This document shows positions 13,294 to 24,032 of a stretch of DNA of 64,000 bases, piece after piece. The position numbers were made by a program, and so were the translations under genes. The notes below the pieces were generated by a model. It saw only the letters and a program-made list of their open reading frames with translations. It made no database searches and was not told the DNA's origin. This DNA comes from Amphirosellinia nigrospora (Eukaryota; Ascomycota; Sordariomycetes; Xylariales; Xylariaceae), in the NCBI GenBank assembly GCA_004123355.1, contig SCHM01000003.1, positions 1,922,001 through 1,986,000 of the forward strand, read 5' to 3'. Position 1 is the stretch's first letter. Each line of letters begins with the position of its first letter.

Positions 13294-14765
13294 CTATACG
13301 TACACCCGTCTAAGTCCTCGTCGACAGACGGCTTCTTGGTACATGCGTTGCCTTTCTTGATAGCTGGTACCCGAGCCCGTTGCAGCGATCGCCGTTGCAA
13401 TTCATGTCCATGGCGGCCTGCATGTAGTACTGGTATGAGCGATGCCCGCTAAGAGTTTCTAGAGACTCGGGGCTTGAGGAGTAGGGAGAGTGGAATACCC
13501 CCAGGTAGCCCTTGTAGCTGAGTTATGATGAAGGAGGGGAATGAAAAGCTCTATCAACTAACCTGTAGGGCATTGCCTCGCCATCCGAAGACGTAATCGC
13601 CGTGGTTACCAAGGCCCGTGGCTGCATTTCAAGATGTAAGTATGCTATAATCATCGTTGTGGTGGGTGGAAGGGATGTAGCGGCCTAGGGGGACGTACCA
13701 TCACCGTAGCTCCAGACGAAAGGCTGCGACCCGTCCGCCGGCCAATCCGCCGGGTTGTTGAAGGCCGTTGTGTCCCAGACGATCTCGTAGAACAACTGCG
13801 GAATAGGGACTGGGTGGCTTGCGGGGCAGGGGGCCCGTCCTCGAAGGTGCCTCCTTCGGGGTATGATACGTGGCTGCTGTGGTCGGCGCTGTCGAGGTTC
13901 ACGCCATCCCAGCATCTATATGGGTTAGTTGGTGAATAATCCAGAGAGGAGAGAGGAGTCTTACGTTGGGAAACGCAGTTTGCCATGATTCCTGCTTTGC
14001 AGGGCTTTTAGGCATGTCGAGTGTTTCGCCTGTTCGCGTCATTGTCTGGGTCTTCGAGGCAGGTACTGAGAGAGTCAGCAATGTTTGCCAATTCCATGGA
14101 TATAGACTCTCCGGATCTTGGGACAAGTCGATAAAAAACGTACTAGGTCAGCTGTCGATACTTGGCCCTCTTCCTTGGTACGAATCGTCGGGTCGCCGGT
14201 GATCATTCGGAATCCCTATTACGCGCATCTCAGCATCATAGAGTTCAGTTTCATTTTCGCTCTTGAAAAGCCACTCACGGGCTTGAACGCCGTCACTTTC
14301 TTGTTCTGATAGCTCGGGATATAATAGATCGTCATGCCACCGAGCGACTCCTCGAAATACACATTGCCCTTTTGCGGAACACGATGATATGTGCCGTTTC
14401 GTGCGCGGAAGAAGAGGACTGCGGTCCAATAATTGCTGAAGTCATCCGCAAACGTACACGTCGTGCATGTCGCGGCGTCGGGGATGCTGAGTGTATCGGG
14501 GTCCATGGATGCGTTGAAGGTATTCTATTCTCATGTTTACTTTAGTTTAGTTTACGCCGAGACGAAGATATAAGTGAAGAGTGAAGAGATAAGTCACTAA
14601 CACCGCCGATAATCTGGTGCAGGTGAGGAGAGCCGACGACTCCCGGCGACTAGGGGTAGAGGCGTGGCGCTCTGTGACGAGTTGCGAACATGAGAATCGG
14701 AGGAGCGCAGATGCTGGCGTGAAAAGCCAGGCGAGCGCAAACCCGTGATGCCAGTTTCGAAACAT
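13294..14765 (-). CDS. Secreted DUF1996-domain protein
   Basis: The start MFRNWHHGFALAWLFTPASALLRFSCSQLV is a signal peptide running into the usual DUF1996 opening, LLRFSCSQLV. Further family landmarks appear in order: SPGVVGSPHLHQIIGGV (about 14600), FNASMDP, CTTCTFADDFSNYWTAVLFF (about 14440), GGMTIYYIPSY, GFRMITGDP (about 14215), RCWDGVNLDSADHSSHVSYP (about 13890), QLFYEIVWDT, DGSQPFVWSYGDGT (about 13710), GNHGDYVFGW (about 13600) and a Cys-rich end with NCNGDRCNGLG and NACTKKPSVDEDLDG. At least four short introns separate these blocks. DUF1996 proteins are secreted or wall-associated and common in ascomycetes; their biochemical role is not settled. The frame slips in the signal-peptide exon, near 13820 and in the last exon, so the stop is approximate. 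Family assignment is firm. Confidence 0.85.
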
Positions 14766-15440
14766 TTTGAATAGTTTTTGCGATCTTAACTCTGGAGTAG
14801 CTGATCGGCTTCTGGGCGAGATAGCTCTTAGGTACTTGGGGTCCTCGGATTGATATAACGGTCCTTAAGCTACCTTACCGCCCGAACTGTGTATGCGACA
14901 GAATAGTACCTATATAGAATCACACTATAACTTGTTTCGAAAACTATCTCTATGTACTTATATTCGTCCGTTTGCGAGTGTAAAGGGTGCGACGTACATT
15001 GATATTTATCCGGCTAAATCAAGTACGGATATTGGCCAGTTATGTTGACCAATCTCATAAGCTTCATTTATTATTTACATTTGACACACCCTATAGGCCA
15101 CGAAAAGACTCGGTATTCAAGGCGACCGTATCATTTGATTCATGGTATCAACTCTATCAATAGTATCAATCGGCTGGGTTTCACACACTCAAGAAATATT
15201 GCCCACTTATCACCGAACCGTCTTAAAACACATTGCATTCCGGCACCGAACATTTAAATAGTCGACGATCAATGAGTTGCCTATTGGATAGGTACCGATG
15301 TAGTTTTGAACACAATATGAATACGGTGATTGATTGGAGTTTTCGTACGTCCGTGAAACCCCCTTTTCCACCATGATGTTTCCATAGACTCCAACGCTAG
15401 GATCAATTGCCATCTTAAGTAAGCATTCTGGCAGTACCTT
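14766..15440. other. Intergenic, AT-rich
   Basis: Upstream region of the DUF1996 gene and 3' region of the next minus-strand gene. It is AT-rich around 14880-15250. Short frames here match no family I recognise. Confidence 0.4.
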
Positions 15441-16126
15441 TCAAGTGAACATCTCCCGCCGCATACCCGTTCTCGGCCGTCGCAACTCCTCATTCTCTAC
15501 CTCGGCGCGTATCCGGCTCTCCCGCTGCCCACTCGCCCTGCGTTCGTGATGTCGGCGATCCGCCTCCGCCCTCTCAAGCTTACGGCGAAGGTCACGGCGA
15601 TCGTCCGCGAGTGTTTTGATCTTATCCGCCCAGATGTCCAAATCCCTCTCTGCCCTTTGAACCCTGTGTCTCTCATCTATGGTCTTTTTCGCCCAGCACC
15701 TGTTGGCCGCCATCAGCTGCGCGTTCTGTTGCTGCAAGCCCTCGATTTCTCGCTTGACGGTGAGAATCTTTTCATGTTCTGCGCTGTTGCCGTCGCGGGC
15801 GAGACGCAGCTCTGTTTCGAGCGAGCGGATCTCGGCACGTCGGCTGGTTTCCTGCGCCTCGGCTGCGCGTAGGAAATACATGCATCGCTCAAGCTCTGCC
15901 TCTAACTCAGCTCTTTGCTCGCATGCCTTGCTCTGCACGGCATTCTTGGTTTGGGTTTCAATAGTTCATTGAGTTGCCCTCGAAGCCTTGCACAACCATT
16001 ACAGTCGGCTGTCTGCGTTGTGCGATCCTGATGCGATTTCGTCCGCGCTTCCATCAATAGCTGCCACGCGGTATATATCCCAAGGCAACAGCCCATTATA
16101 AATGCGCCTATCGATGGAAAACACAT
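15441..16126 (-). CDS. Small membrane-anchored coiled-coil protein
   Basis: The start MCFPSIGAFIMGCCLGIYTAWQLL gives an N-terminal hydrophobic segment of about 20 residues, either a signal anchor or a signal peptide. It is followed by a CxxC (DCNGCARL) and about 170 residues rich in Glu, Arg, Lys and Leu with clear heptads (QRAELEAELERCMYFLRAAE; ERDLDIWADKIKTLADDRRD). The two parts lie in different frames, meeting near 15940, where one missing base would continue the helix as ETQTKNAVQSKACEQ. The last residues (RRPRTGMRREMFT) are basic. I do not recognise the family. It stands alone on the minus strand in a gene-poor stretch. A real gene is likely because hydrophobic anchor and long helix combine, but no conserved domain supports it. 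Confidence 0.55.
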
Positions 16127-17085
16127 ATTGTGTTAGTGCTTCCAGATTGCTACTCAATTTGGGAAGATAGAATGACGGCGACAATTTGAAGAAGGTTTTG
16201 CATGGAGTACAAATTGAACTCAGATATCAAGTATCAAAACATCTAAGAAGACTGCGATTGATTTGAAAAGCGATCACTCTGCAGCTATGGTTGAACCATG
16301 CTGCAGAGTACCTCAATGCCCATTTGAGCTCATGGAGATGCATTATCTATCTTAGTCTTTCTTCTATCGGCGATTCTAAGAGCTGTTGTAGTTGCCTAGA
16401 CATATGTTTGTCAGAAATTGAGCCAGGCCGACAAAGAAAGTCTTGGAATCTTGGGCTTTCTGAATTTTGTATGTGGTGCAGATCCAGTATCAAGAATCTA
16501 GGCGTGATATTGATTTGTCACGAGTTGTGAAAGGCATTCTTTTGTGTTTGATATCTGGATAGGCTCCAAACTAAAGATCAGCCCGAATGTTAATCGCCCA
16601 CGAACGAATAGGACCAACTAGCGAAGCATACTAGCTGAGCCTTCAACTAGGAGTTTTGAACGAGGGGAGTGAACTATAAAGTTGCCTTGTAATATCAACA
16701 AACTGTCATACACTCAAAGCAGAAGACCAGCCAACACATGTACTTTCACACGCGCACAATGACATCGCTGTAGTCTAGAATTGCAAGAAAAGGAAGTTTA
16801 CGATCGAAATGTGTGATGCTGTCAGCTTGCGCATTGTCCTTTCAGTGTGTGTTAAGTTGGATAAAGCATGGTGGGTAAGTTCACGATTGGTGATGATTTG
16901 GGGTTTCCAAACATGGCGAAGTGGAGCGTACTAGTCCAACATCCGGGTTGCGTCGGCAATTGTGTGTTTCCTAGTGGAATTGGCTCATCCGTAATCGGCC
17001 TGTTCGTAGTTTATAATACAATGTAAGAATCCTTGGAATTAATCACGGACTGAACGCAATTCTATTGTTGCCATATTATCGAATC
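16127..17085. other. Intergenic between divergent genes
   Basis: About 950 bases between the coiled-coil gene (minus strand) and the flavin-reductase-like gene (plus strand), so it should hold both promoters. No clear motif or repeat, and no gene. Confidence 0.4.
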
Positions 17086-18146
17086 ATGATAACGAGGACT
17101 GGGAATATTGGCCGGGCCCTAAGAAATAGGTAAGGCACTTTCAGATCCATATGTCTCGTCCGCCCTCTAACATATAGCAGACTTGGGCGTCGGCCAACGT
17201 TCCGAACATTCCAAAAGCGATGTTCAACGATTCCGAGCCAGAAGTCATCCATTAAGCCCAAGGCAGAGGCCTCTGGTCCAGCTGAGAATCCGATATTGCT
17301 CAAAGTCGGCAATTTCAAAGAAACGGAGTCTAAAAGGCCGAATTTCGACCACAGCAATACCCCTATTCCAATTACGAAATCGCCAAATCCGAACTGGACG
17401 TATGGAGATGGCGTAGCAATCAACGCTCCAACTAAATCTCTCAGTCACGAGGAGATTGATCCGTATGCTCCGGATCGATCCATGGTCCACAATTACCGTC
17501 TTCTAGTTTCAGGAATTGCACCTCGGCCCATAGGATTCGTGAGCACGGTTTCGGCAGATGGAAAGACTGAGAACTTGGCACCTTTTAGCTACTTCCAGGT
17601 CGTAGAACACGATCCGCCTATGTTCATTGTCAGCTTCTCGTCGCGACCGGGAAGGATGAAGGACACTTACCAGAACCTCAAAGACACCCGCGAGTGTGTC
17701 ATCAATACAGTCTCCGAGGATATGATCGAAGCAGTCAACGCTACATCCATTGATGCACCGAGACACATCTCAGAATGGGATATCTCAGGACTACACAAGG
17801 CGCCAACCTCGACAGTCAAGCAAAGCGCGTGCAAGAATCTATCTTTTCAATTGAAGGCAAGGTAGTGGATATCAAGGAATTCAAGTCTCATGTGACGGAA
17901 GGCAAAAGTCTTGCCGGTTTGGTACTCATCAAAGCAACCCGGTTTTGGGTCCGAGAAGATGCCGCCAACGAAGAATTTAGTCACATCGACCTCAATAAAC
18001 TTCGGCCAGTGGGACAGCTTGGAGGAATGGCATACGGTCGGATTACCTCTACGTTTGACCTCCCTCGGCCGAGGTGGGATGATGAGCAGCCCAAGAGCGG
18101 ATTGCTAACCCGATTAGCAACTCAGACTAACGACGATAGAGAATAA
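17086..18146 (+). CDS. Flavin-reductase-like FMN-binding protein, probably mitochondrial
   Basis: Flavin_reduct-like domain of the flavoredoxin/DIM6-NTAB type, which binds FMN in a split barrel. I place the start at 17086: exon 1 (17086-17129) encodes MITRTGNIGRALRN and joins across a 48-nt intron (17130-17177) to SRLGRRPTFRTFQKRCS. This gives an Arg/Ser-rich, acid-free N-terminus typical of a mitochondrial presequence. The core follows at about 17480: VSGIAPRPIGFVSTVSADGK, then ENLAPFSYFQ, the flavin-contact region of the family, and MFIVSFSSRPGRMKDTYQN, ECVINTVSEDM. The second half (about 17830-18146) has ESIFSIEGKVVDIKEF, GLVLIKATRFWV and LRPVGQLGGMAYGRI, again typical. One base appears missing near 17822. 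Substrate is unknown; it lies next to the secondary-metabolite region but nothing ties it to that pathway. Confidence 0.87.
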
Positions 18147-18675
18147 AACATAGAAAGTTGGTAGAGAGTATATTTAGACTGGGGGCTGCTGCACCTGGTT
18201 CTTAACGTGCTCTAAAGACAGGCTCAAGCCTTCGGCTTAAAATAGACAACTATCGTCGTGTATTTATGTGCCACCATTTCGCAAAGCGACATGACAGCGG
18301 AAAGGTCACGTCGTATTTGACAAGCAGCGTCTTGCTACCTTGCGTCATTTATTGCCTCACGAGACGCTAAGAGGGCTCAAGTGCCTACACTAATCTCACA
18401 TTCCACAGGGGTCTAAACCATTTGTGTCTAAGAGGCATCTGGACATATTCTCTATCATTGCTGAAACTCTCAGGAACCTAGCCAGTACTGCGATCCCCAA
18501 CATACTTATGTTTATATTTCAACTTCACCTCGGTCAGAAATGCAAGTGATATGAAGAGAGTTGTCTCGAATCATATCTCTTTCCGTCATAGAGTCAAAGC
18601 AATTACTGCCTAGCGGCACGTCCCAATTTCCCCGCACTTTCTTCTTTGATCGCCTCATCTCCCTCAAGATTGAAA
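18147..18675. other. Intergenic / promoter of methyltransferase A
   Basis: About 530 bases between two plus-strand genes; presumed terminator of the flavin-reductase-like gene and promoter of the methyltransferase. No motif stands out. Confidence 0.4.
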
Positions 18676-19575
18676 ATGGAGAGTGACACGAAACCCGCCA
18701 AGTTCTATGACCCGGAGGTCTATTGGCGTACCCCGGCTCGGAATTTCAGAACTTCGGCACGTCTGCACCTTCAACACACGCTCTTCCAGAACACACTGGG
18801 GTTTCTCTTAGAGAAGCACGTTGAACAGGGTATTCCTACGGCAACATCTAGCGTATTCAAGGTTGCCGATCTTGCTTGTGGTAATGGTGCCTGGTTGGTG
18901 GGATTGAGTGACGAACTTACCAATAGGGGCATCTCGGCGAGTCTAGATGGTTTTGACATCAACGAGATCCTCTTCCCTGCGTCAGCCTTTCTCCCGCCGT
19001 CGGTCTCTTTGAAAAGGCTCGACGTTCTCGCCAAGCCCCTTCCCCAGGAACTAATCGGCACCTACGATGTAGTTCACGTGCGGGCATTCGTGGGCCTAAT
19101 TCTGAACGCCGAGACGGCACCTTTGCTGTCCACTGTCCTCACTATGCTCAAGCCAGGCGGCTGGTTGCAGTGGAAGAAATCAATCCCGATATTCTTGTCG
19201 AGCCGGCTACACCGAGCCTGGAAAAGTCTGCGTGCGAAGCTCTGAAACGGGGGTGCGGGCCAGTAGCGAAGCAGACGGTCTTAAACTTGAGTTTATTGCC
19301 GAGTTAGATCAACATCTCATTAAGCATGGATTTAATGATGTTTACATGACCAAGACGGCAAAACGAAGGCAGGATTATAAAGCCTGGACGGATATTTTCT
19401 CATGGCTTGGGAAGAATGCGCTGGTTATTTTCCATCTAAGATCGTCGAGCCTCAGGCGCCTACTACCAGAGAGTTCTGGGCTGAAAACCTAGTCAAAGCC
19501 GTGGAGGAGACCGAGAAGGGAGTCACGTTGCATGCAGGTGTCGTAAATGTGGCTGTGGGACGCAAGACGATATGA
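18676..19575 (+). CDS. SAM-dependent methyltransferase A (UMTA/GliN-like)
   Basis: Class I SAM-dependent methyltransferase of the type common in fungal secondary-metabolite clusters. From MESDTKPAKFYDPEVYWRTP the protein runs through ARNFRTSARLHLQHTLFQNT, a family-typical N-terminal helix, to the SAM-binding motif I VADLACGNGAWLVGL (about 18860). DGFDIN (about 18950) supplies the acidic residue that usually holds the ribose, then YDVVHVRAF (motif IV region) and MLKPGGWLQW (about 19145). The C-terminal part is LIKHGFNDVYMTKTAKRRQD, then MAWEECAGYFPSKI and VKAVEETEKGVTLHAGV, ending GRKTI. Frame shifts near 19173, 19280 and 19397 fit missing bases or an unmarked intron. A closely related gene lies at 31521-32560 on the other strand, so the pair brackets the cluster. 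Substrate (O-, N- or C-methylation) cannot be told from sequence. Confidence 0.87.
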
Positions 19576-19818
19576 GGTAATCCTACATACAGAGTTACCC
19601 AAATTAATAGTCGCTGGTTGATCTATTCTATTCTATTTATGATTGTCTAAGATGACGTATACCTTAATATTGTGATGCTAGTTTTTGAAATTGCAATCCA
19701 TTGTAATACACAAGGAGTGTCGATTTTACCAAGAAAAACAAGATTTTGGGAGTCAAGGGATAATTGCGTATATTAATAAGGGGTACAAGGCCTAGCCCTT
19801 ATAGAGCAATACCAGTCT

Positions 19819-21914
19819 CTAGTCGAAGTGTATTCTCCACAGCTCACGATCACTTCCGCCCGTGAAATCGCTTCTTGTATGCATGGATAGAATGTTATCG
19901 CTTACTAGCATGTCCCCTTCTCCCACGTATGATAGTACGTAATCCGGCGGTCATGTAGGAGGTTGTCCAGTGTCTCACAGATCGAGTCACTACTCCAGTC
20001 GTCGTTGGTATTCTCGATCGTCAACTGTAGTTGGGTCGAAATAGTCTTGGATTGTGGCCACGGCTCATGATACCGTAAGCAAGGCACTTCTGTTTGAGGT
20101 GATTCACAACTAAGGGCAGGCCTCGAATAGTAGTTTGCTCAAAGGATGGGTCGACACCGTCCATCTGAGCTTGCGGAGGTACTCAAGCGGCAAATCCCTG
20201 GGTAAGTTGTTGAAGAGAACGGTAGAGCTTGTAAAAAGAGTGAAGCCCGTGTTTTTCGGCGAAGGAGTTACTGCTGTGAAAAATTGAAATCTGGACAAAG
20301 ATAAGCCAAAGTTAAACAGAACAGAGCCTTTGATCGAAGATATGTGGTATACATACCGTGGCGGAATAGACTATTCTCTTCTGTGCCATCCCCCTTTATA
20401 AGTTTCTTAGTCTTGAATAACCCGTCGTAGTGGAAAGGCATCCATTCTCCCGAGAGGACGTTGTTCAATCCACGTGTGTCTACACCACGGTCCTTAACTT
20501 CTAGCAGAAGGCCAAATTTCCACCCTACCGGAGTGCCAAAATCATGAGCTTTCTTAACGAAATTCTCTCGATTCGTAGTTCCAGAGAAATTTCTAAGGAT
20601 AACCGGTGAAGCCTTTTCCGCAAGTTGTCTGACTTTCTCAGCCTCCACGTCAGCGATTGTCAACGTCCCAGCTCCCGCCACTGGTTTAATCAACCAGCCC
20701 GCGGGGTATAGCGGCGCACAAGATACTTTCCCACTAGCCCATGAGAAAAGGTCTGATTTTTCTCTGAAGTAGCTAGGTCTACCATTTTCGTACACTAGCT
20801 CATAGTTTTTATCGGCTTCGAATTCTGCCCTCTGCCCCGTTGTGGTCTCGCCATCCAACCGGACAGCTAAACAGCAGTGCCACGGTGTAGTAAAGGAGGT
20901 TTTGGTAGGCAGCAGTCCGATAGGGAATTTCGTTTCCCCGGTAGATGGATGTATAGAGAGCCTGATATAGTCATGGAACCTGTTCCTCACAGCGCTAGCA
21001 AAAGCCTTGCAAATCGTAGTTAGTATGGTCTTTATTATAGCTGTGGGACACAATCAATAGCAATAATTACGTACATCACCTCGCGCAAGCATCTGCTTGG
21101 CTATATACTCAATTCCTTGTTTGTATTTTGACTTGGTTCGCTTCTCCGATAGTGGATAGACAGTATGTAAATCTGTTGTTAGAAATTTGATATAGCCCTT
21201 GTAGGTCTGGCAGACATCCTCATTCTCGCGGACCTTTGCAGAAGCATCAAACTTAGGGTTACCGTGCTGGGTGAGGAGGGCAAAGCGAAAGTTAGTGGCG
21301 TTAGCCACATAAGTGATCTCGTCTAAGTCCTTTGGAAGGTCGATGTTCACTAGGTGACTGAGTCGGCAGAACTCGATATGGTCGAAGCTCTTATCATGTG
21401 CTAGCTGACGGAGAGCTTCCCCATATGCCCAAACCTGCTTATCTGGGACACTAAGCAGATCTAGAGGTGTCATAACTGTCAGAAAGAAACTATCAAGGAT
21501 ATATACCAGAGAGTAATACCATTATAGACGAGCCCATCGGATATAATGGTGAGTTTTGCACCAGGGGGTATATATCAGCGATAGCTGCGCACATCCCGTT
21601 AAGATGGGCAAGTGCAATCTCCTCTGCTTTATCTGGGAGGCATCCCAGGACCTTCCAGTGGAATTTGGGGATTTGAAAGGGAATGCAGGAAGGCATAAGC
21701 GTATAGGAGCACGGGTCGAGGTTTGGGAGTATATCTGAGAAAGAATCCTAAAAACCCCTTCTAAAGACGTCTTAGGTGTCGTACGCCTGGGAAGCCGATA
21801 TCGCGAGAGAACGGCAAGTATGCGCGACGAGATCTCAAGATGCGATGCTTCTAAACTTCCCAAGTCTGCCGCAGAGGGCGTTGAGGGTGGTTTCATGCCG
21901 TTATTATTAATCAT
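19819..21914 (-). CDS. Isocyanide synthase fused to a TauD dioxygenase (PvcA/DIT1-TauD)
   Basis: Two-domain enzyme. The N-terminal half is a Pyoverdine/dityrosine biosynthesis (DIT1_PvcA) domain, which converts an amino-acid amine into an isonitrile. Visible landmarks: ISSRILAVLSRYRLP, PIRLCLPAFPFKSPNS (about 21670), KVLGCLPDKAEEIALAHLNG, PGAKLTIISDGLVYN (about 21540), then across an intron DLLSVPDKQVWAYGEALRQL, FDHIEFCRL, and after another intron DYIRLSIHPSTGETKFPIGL (about 20960), TPWHCCLAV and NGRPSYFREKSDLFSW. The C-terminal half is a TauD-type Fe(II)/2-oxoglutarate dioxygenase: PVILRNFSGTTNRENF, SGEWMPFHYDGLF with the iron-binding HxD (about 20440), and the distal WEKGDMLVSDNILSMHTRSD with RELWRIHFD at the end. 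Such fusions are known in fungal isocyanide clusters. The reading frame is also open upstream to an ATG at 22079; I prefer MINNNGMKPP. One C is missing from the C run near 21568, and other slips occur. Confidence 0.92.
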
Positions 21915-24032
21915 AATTGGCTGTATCTGTGCCCGTGCTGAGTTTCTCTCATTCAAGACAACTAAACCTGTGAAGTAATTACAGGTCTGAGCAAGTGCAG
22001 CATGAGATGTGATAAAGGCTTCCAAAGTTTCGTCGTTTGGCAGCCATGTTGAAACCCGAATCTGAGAAAAACATGTCATAAATTAAGACCAATTCTTTTC
22101 GAGGCTAGCGGGCTGCATGGTAGCCAAGGACAATCCTGCTTTTGTGATGCTGGTGTTACATCAAGAGCATTGAGACACATAAAGCCTCATGTGCAAGGCA
22201 GGTGATATTCAACGGCTGCGGGGCCTGTAACCGTTTCGAGTTCATTAAAGCCTTCGTCAACGATCACCTCGACTTGATTTCAAATTCAACAACCTTCAAC
22301 AACAAAGTTCAGTCATCGAGCCTAAACTAGTATACCTTGGCTTCAGTATTCGGGGCCGTCTTTTAGAGCGGCGTATAACTAAGTTACCTTTGTACTAGGA
22401 TACGTAGAGAATCCTTTGTCTTATATTATAGCTCAACTGCATCACATGCTAGCTATACCACGCGGATGTAAGGGCTTACATTCCCGTTTCTTTTGGATCT
22501 CCTGAACCGTGTGACTGACCCCTATTTTGTGCTACTCCATGGTGGTGAGGCTATAATGGGCTTGAGACATTTAAAGATGCGATACAACGTCATAATCGTG
22601 TAGCTTAACTACGTACTAATCAGCCGCAAGCAGAGTAATTAGCATACGGCTCGGCAAGTGCCTAGTAAAAATTTCTTCGACTCATTACTAATTTACTTTC
22701 GGTCCTATTACAAAAGATATAATAACATGTTACAATGGACACATGATAACGTGCTTTCGGATTCCGTAATCTATAGTTGTATTAGAAACCCCAATGAGCC
22801 ATCGTTCAATGAAGCCTTCACACCCGAGACAAATATTCAGGTAAAGCCCCCTGCTATCATAGCACCTTGCCGTTGCAGGCAGGAGGCCCCCCTGTGTAGA
22901 CTAAGTCTAGGACGCGTCTAGTTCCTCTTCGATGCTAAACGGCCCATTCGGCTGCCTAAACCGGTCCAACTAACTCCTGCCTATGTCCGGCATCGTGATC
23001 ACCTGTGGAAATAGCCTCGGCAGACAGGGGTCTCTGGTGTATGGGGCGCGCAAGATTTCCGCCAATCCACACATTTTTGGACGCGTAGGCAAGTCTTGGC
23101 AACACCCCGCCATAACTACCTACTTTTGAATCTACTACTATGTACATACAACTGCAGCGTAGTTTTAGGTCTACTAAAATTACGGCATACCCGATTTAGT
23201 GATAGTATGAGCGAATGTAGGATTAATATACACTATAAAAGTGAGAGACTAAGTGACTCGGAAGTCTCCGTGAGGGTCATGTCTTTATACATGTGACCCG
23301 TGCCTTTCCCTAACAGTATGGTGTTATGGAATATTATATTTTAGGCTTTGGTGTCTAGTAAGGATGCGGCTGAAAATATGCAGAGTAAATGGTGCCAAGT
23401 ACCTGCTAAAGGACTACGCAGTATCCACTTAAACAGCCACTTGTGCAATGAGTAAGTACCCAGTTGTATACTCACAGGATACGAATCTCCAAACAACAAT
23501 CAGCAACATTTAAATTAACTTAGCTGCTATGTACGCTTACTTTATGCTCGAAGGGTAGTATATATAGCTGCAGATCGGTTTCTGGCGATACAAAACCTGA
23601 TAATGGAAAATCGGGAGAGTCCTTCTTCTTCTGAACTTAATTTCATCCATCACGCCTAGTTTCATAGTAAGTGCCAAAGAAATCAACAAAGAGCTCAAAA
23701 CTAGCGTTGTTCTTTAATTTTAAGTTCAAGGTTTAGAATTAGTCAATACGGTCCGACTACTGTACCCAGTAATCGTCTCGGCGGTTATGCAGACTGTCAT
23801 TCTTACTGGAAATATATCATGTATGTGACTCGTTGCCCTAAATAGGTAGGAGCTTAACCCGGCAGTAGTCATCCCAAGTGCCCCATGGTCAACATAGCAA
23901 CTCGATCATATCCCAAAATATGAGGATGTCTTGTTGTCTTTGAATACTTGTTTGATGATAATCGCAAGCAAAGGTTTGGAGAGACGCAGAATCTTCAGCG
24001 CCACGGCTGATCAGAAGCGCACCAAACCCCAA
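21915..24032. promoter_or_regulatory. 2.1 kb divergent intergenic region between isocyanide synthase and FAD monooxygenase
   Basis: The isocyanide synthase reads left and the FAD monooxygenase reads right, so this shared upstream region should hold the promoters of the cluster core. It is AT-rich in parts (22640-22760, 23500-23740) and includes tatatag near 23560. I see no convincing coding frame and no repeated transcription-factor site that I can name. Confidence 0.4.
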
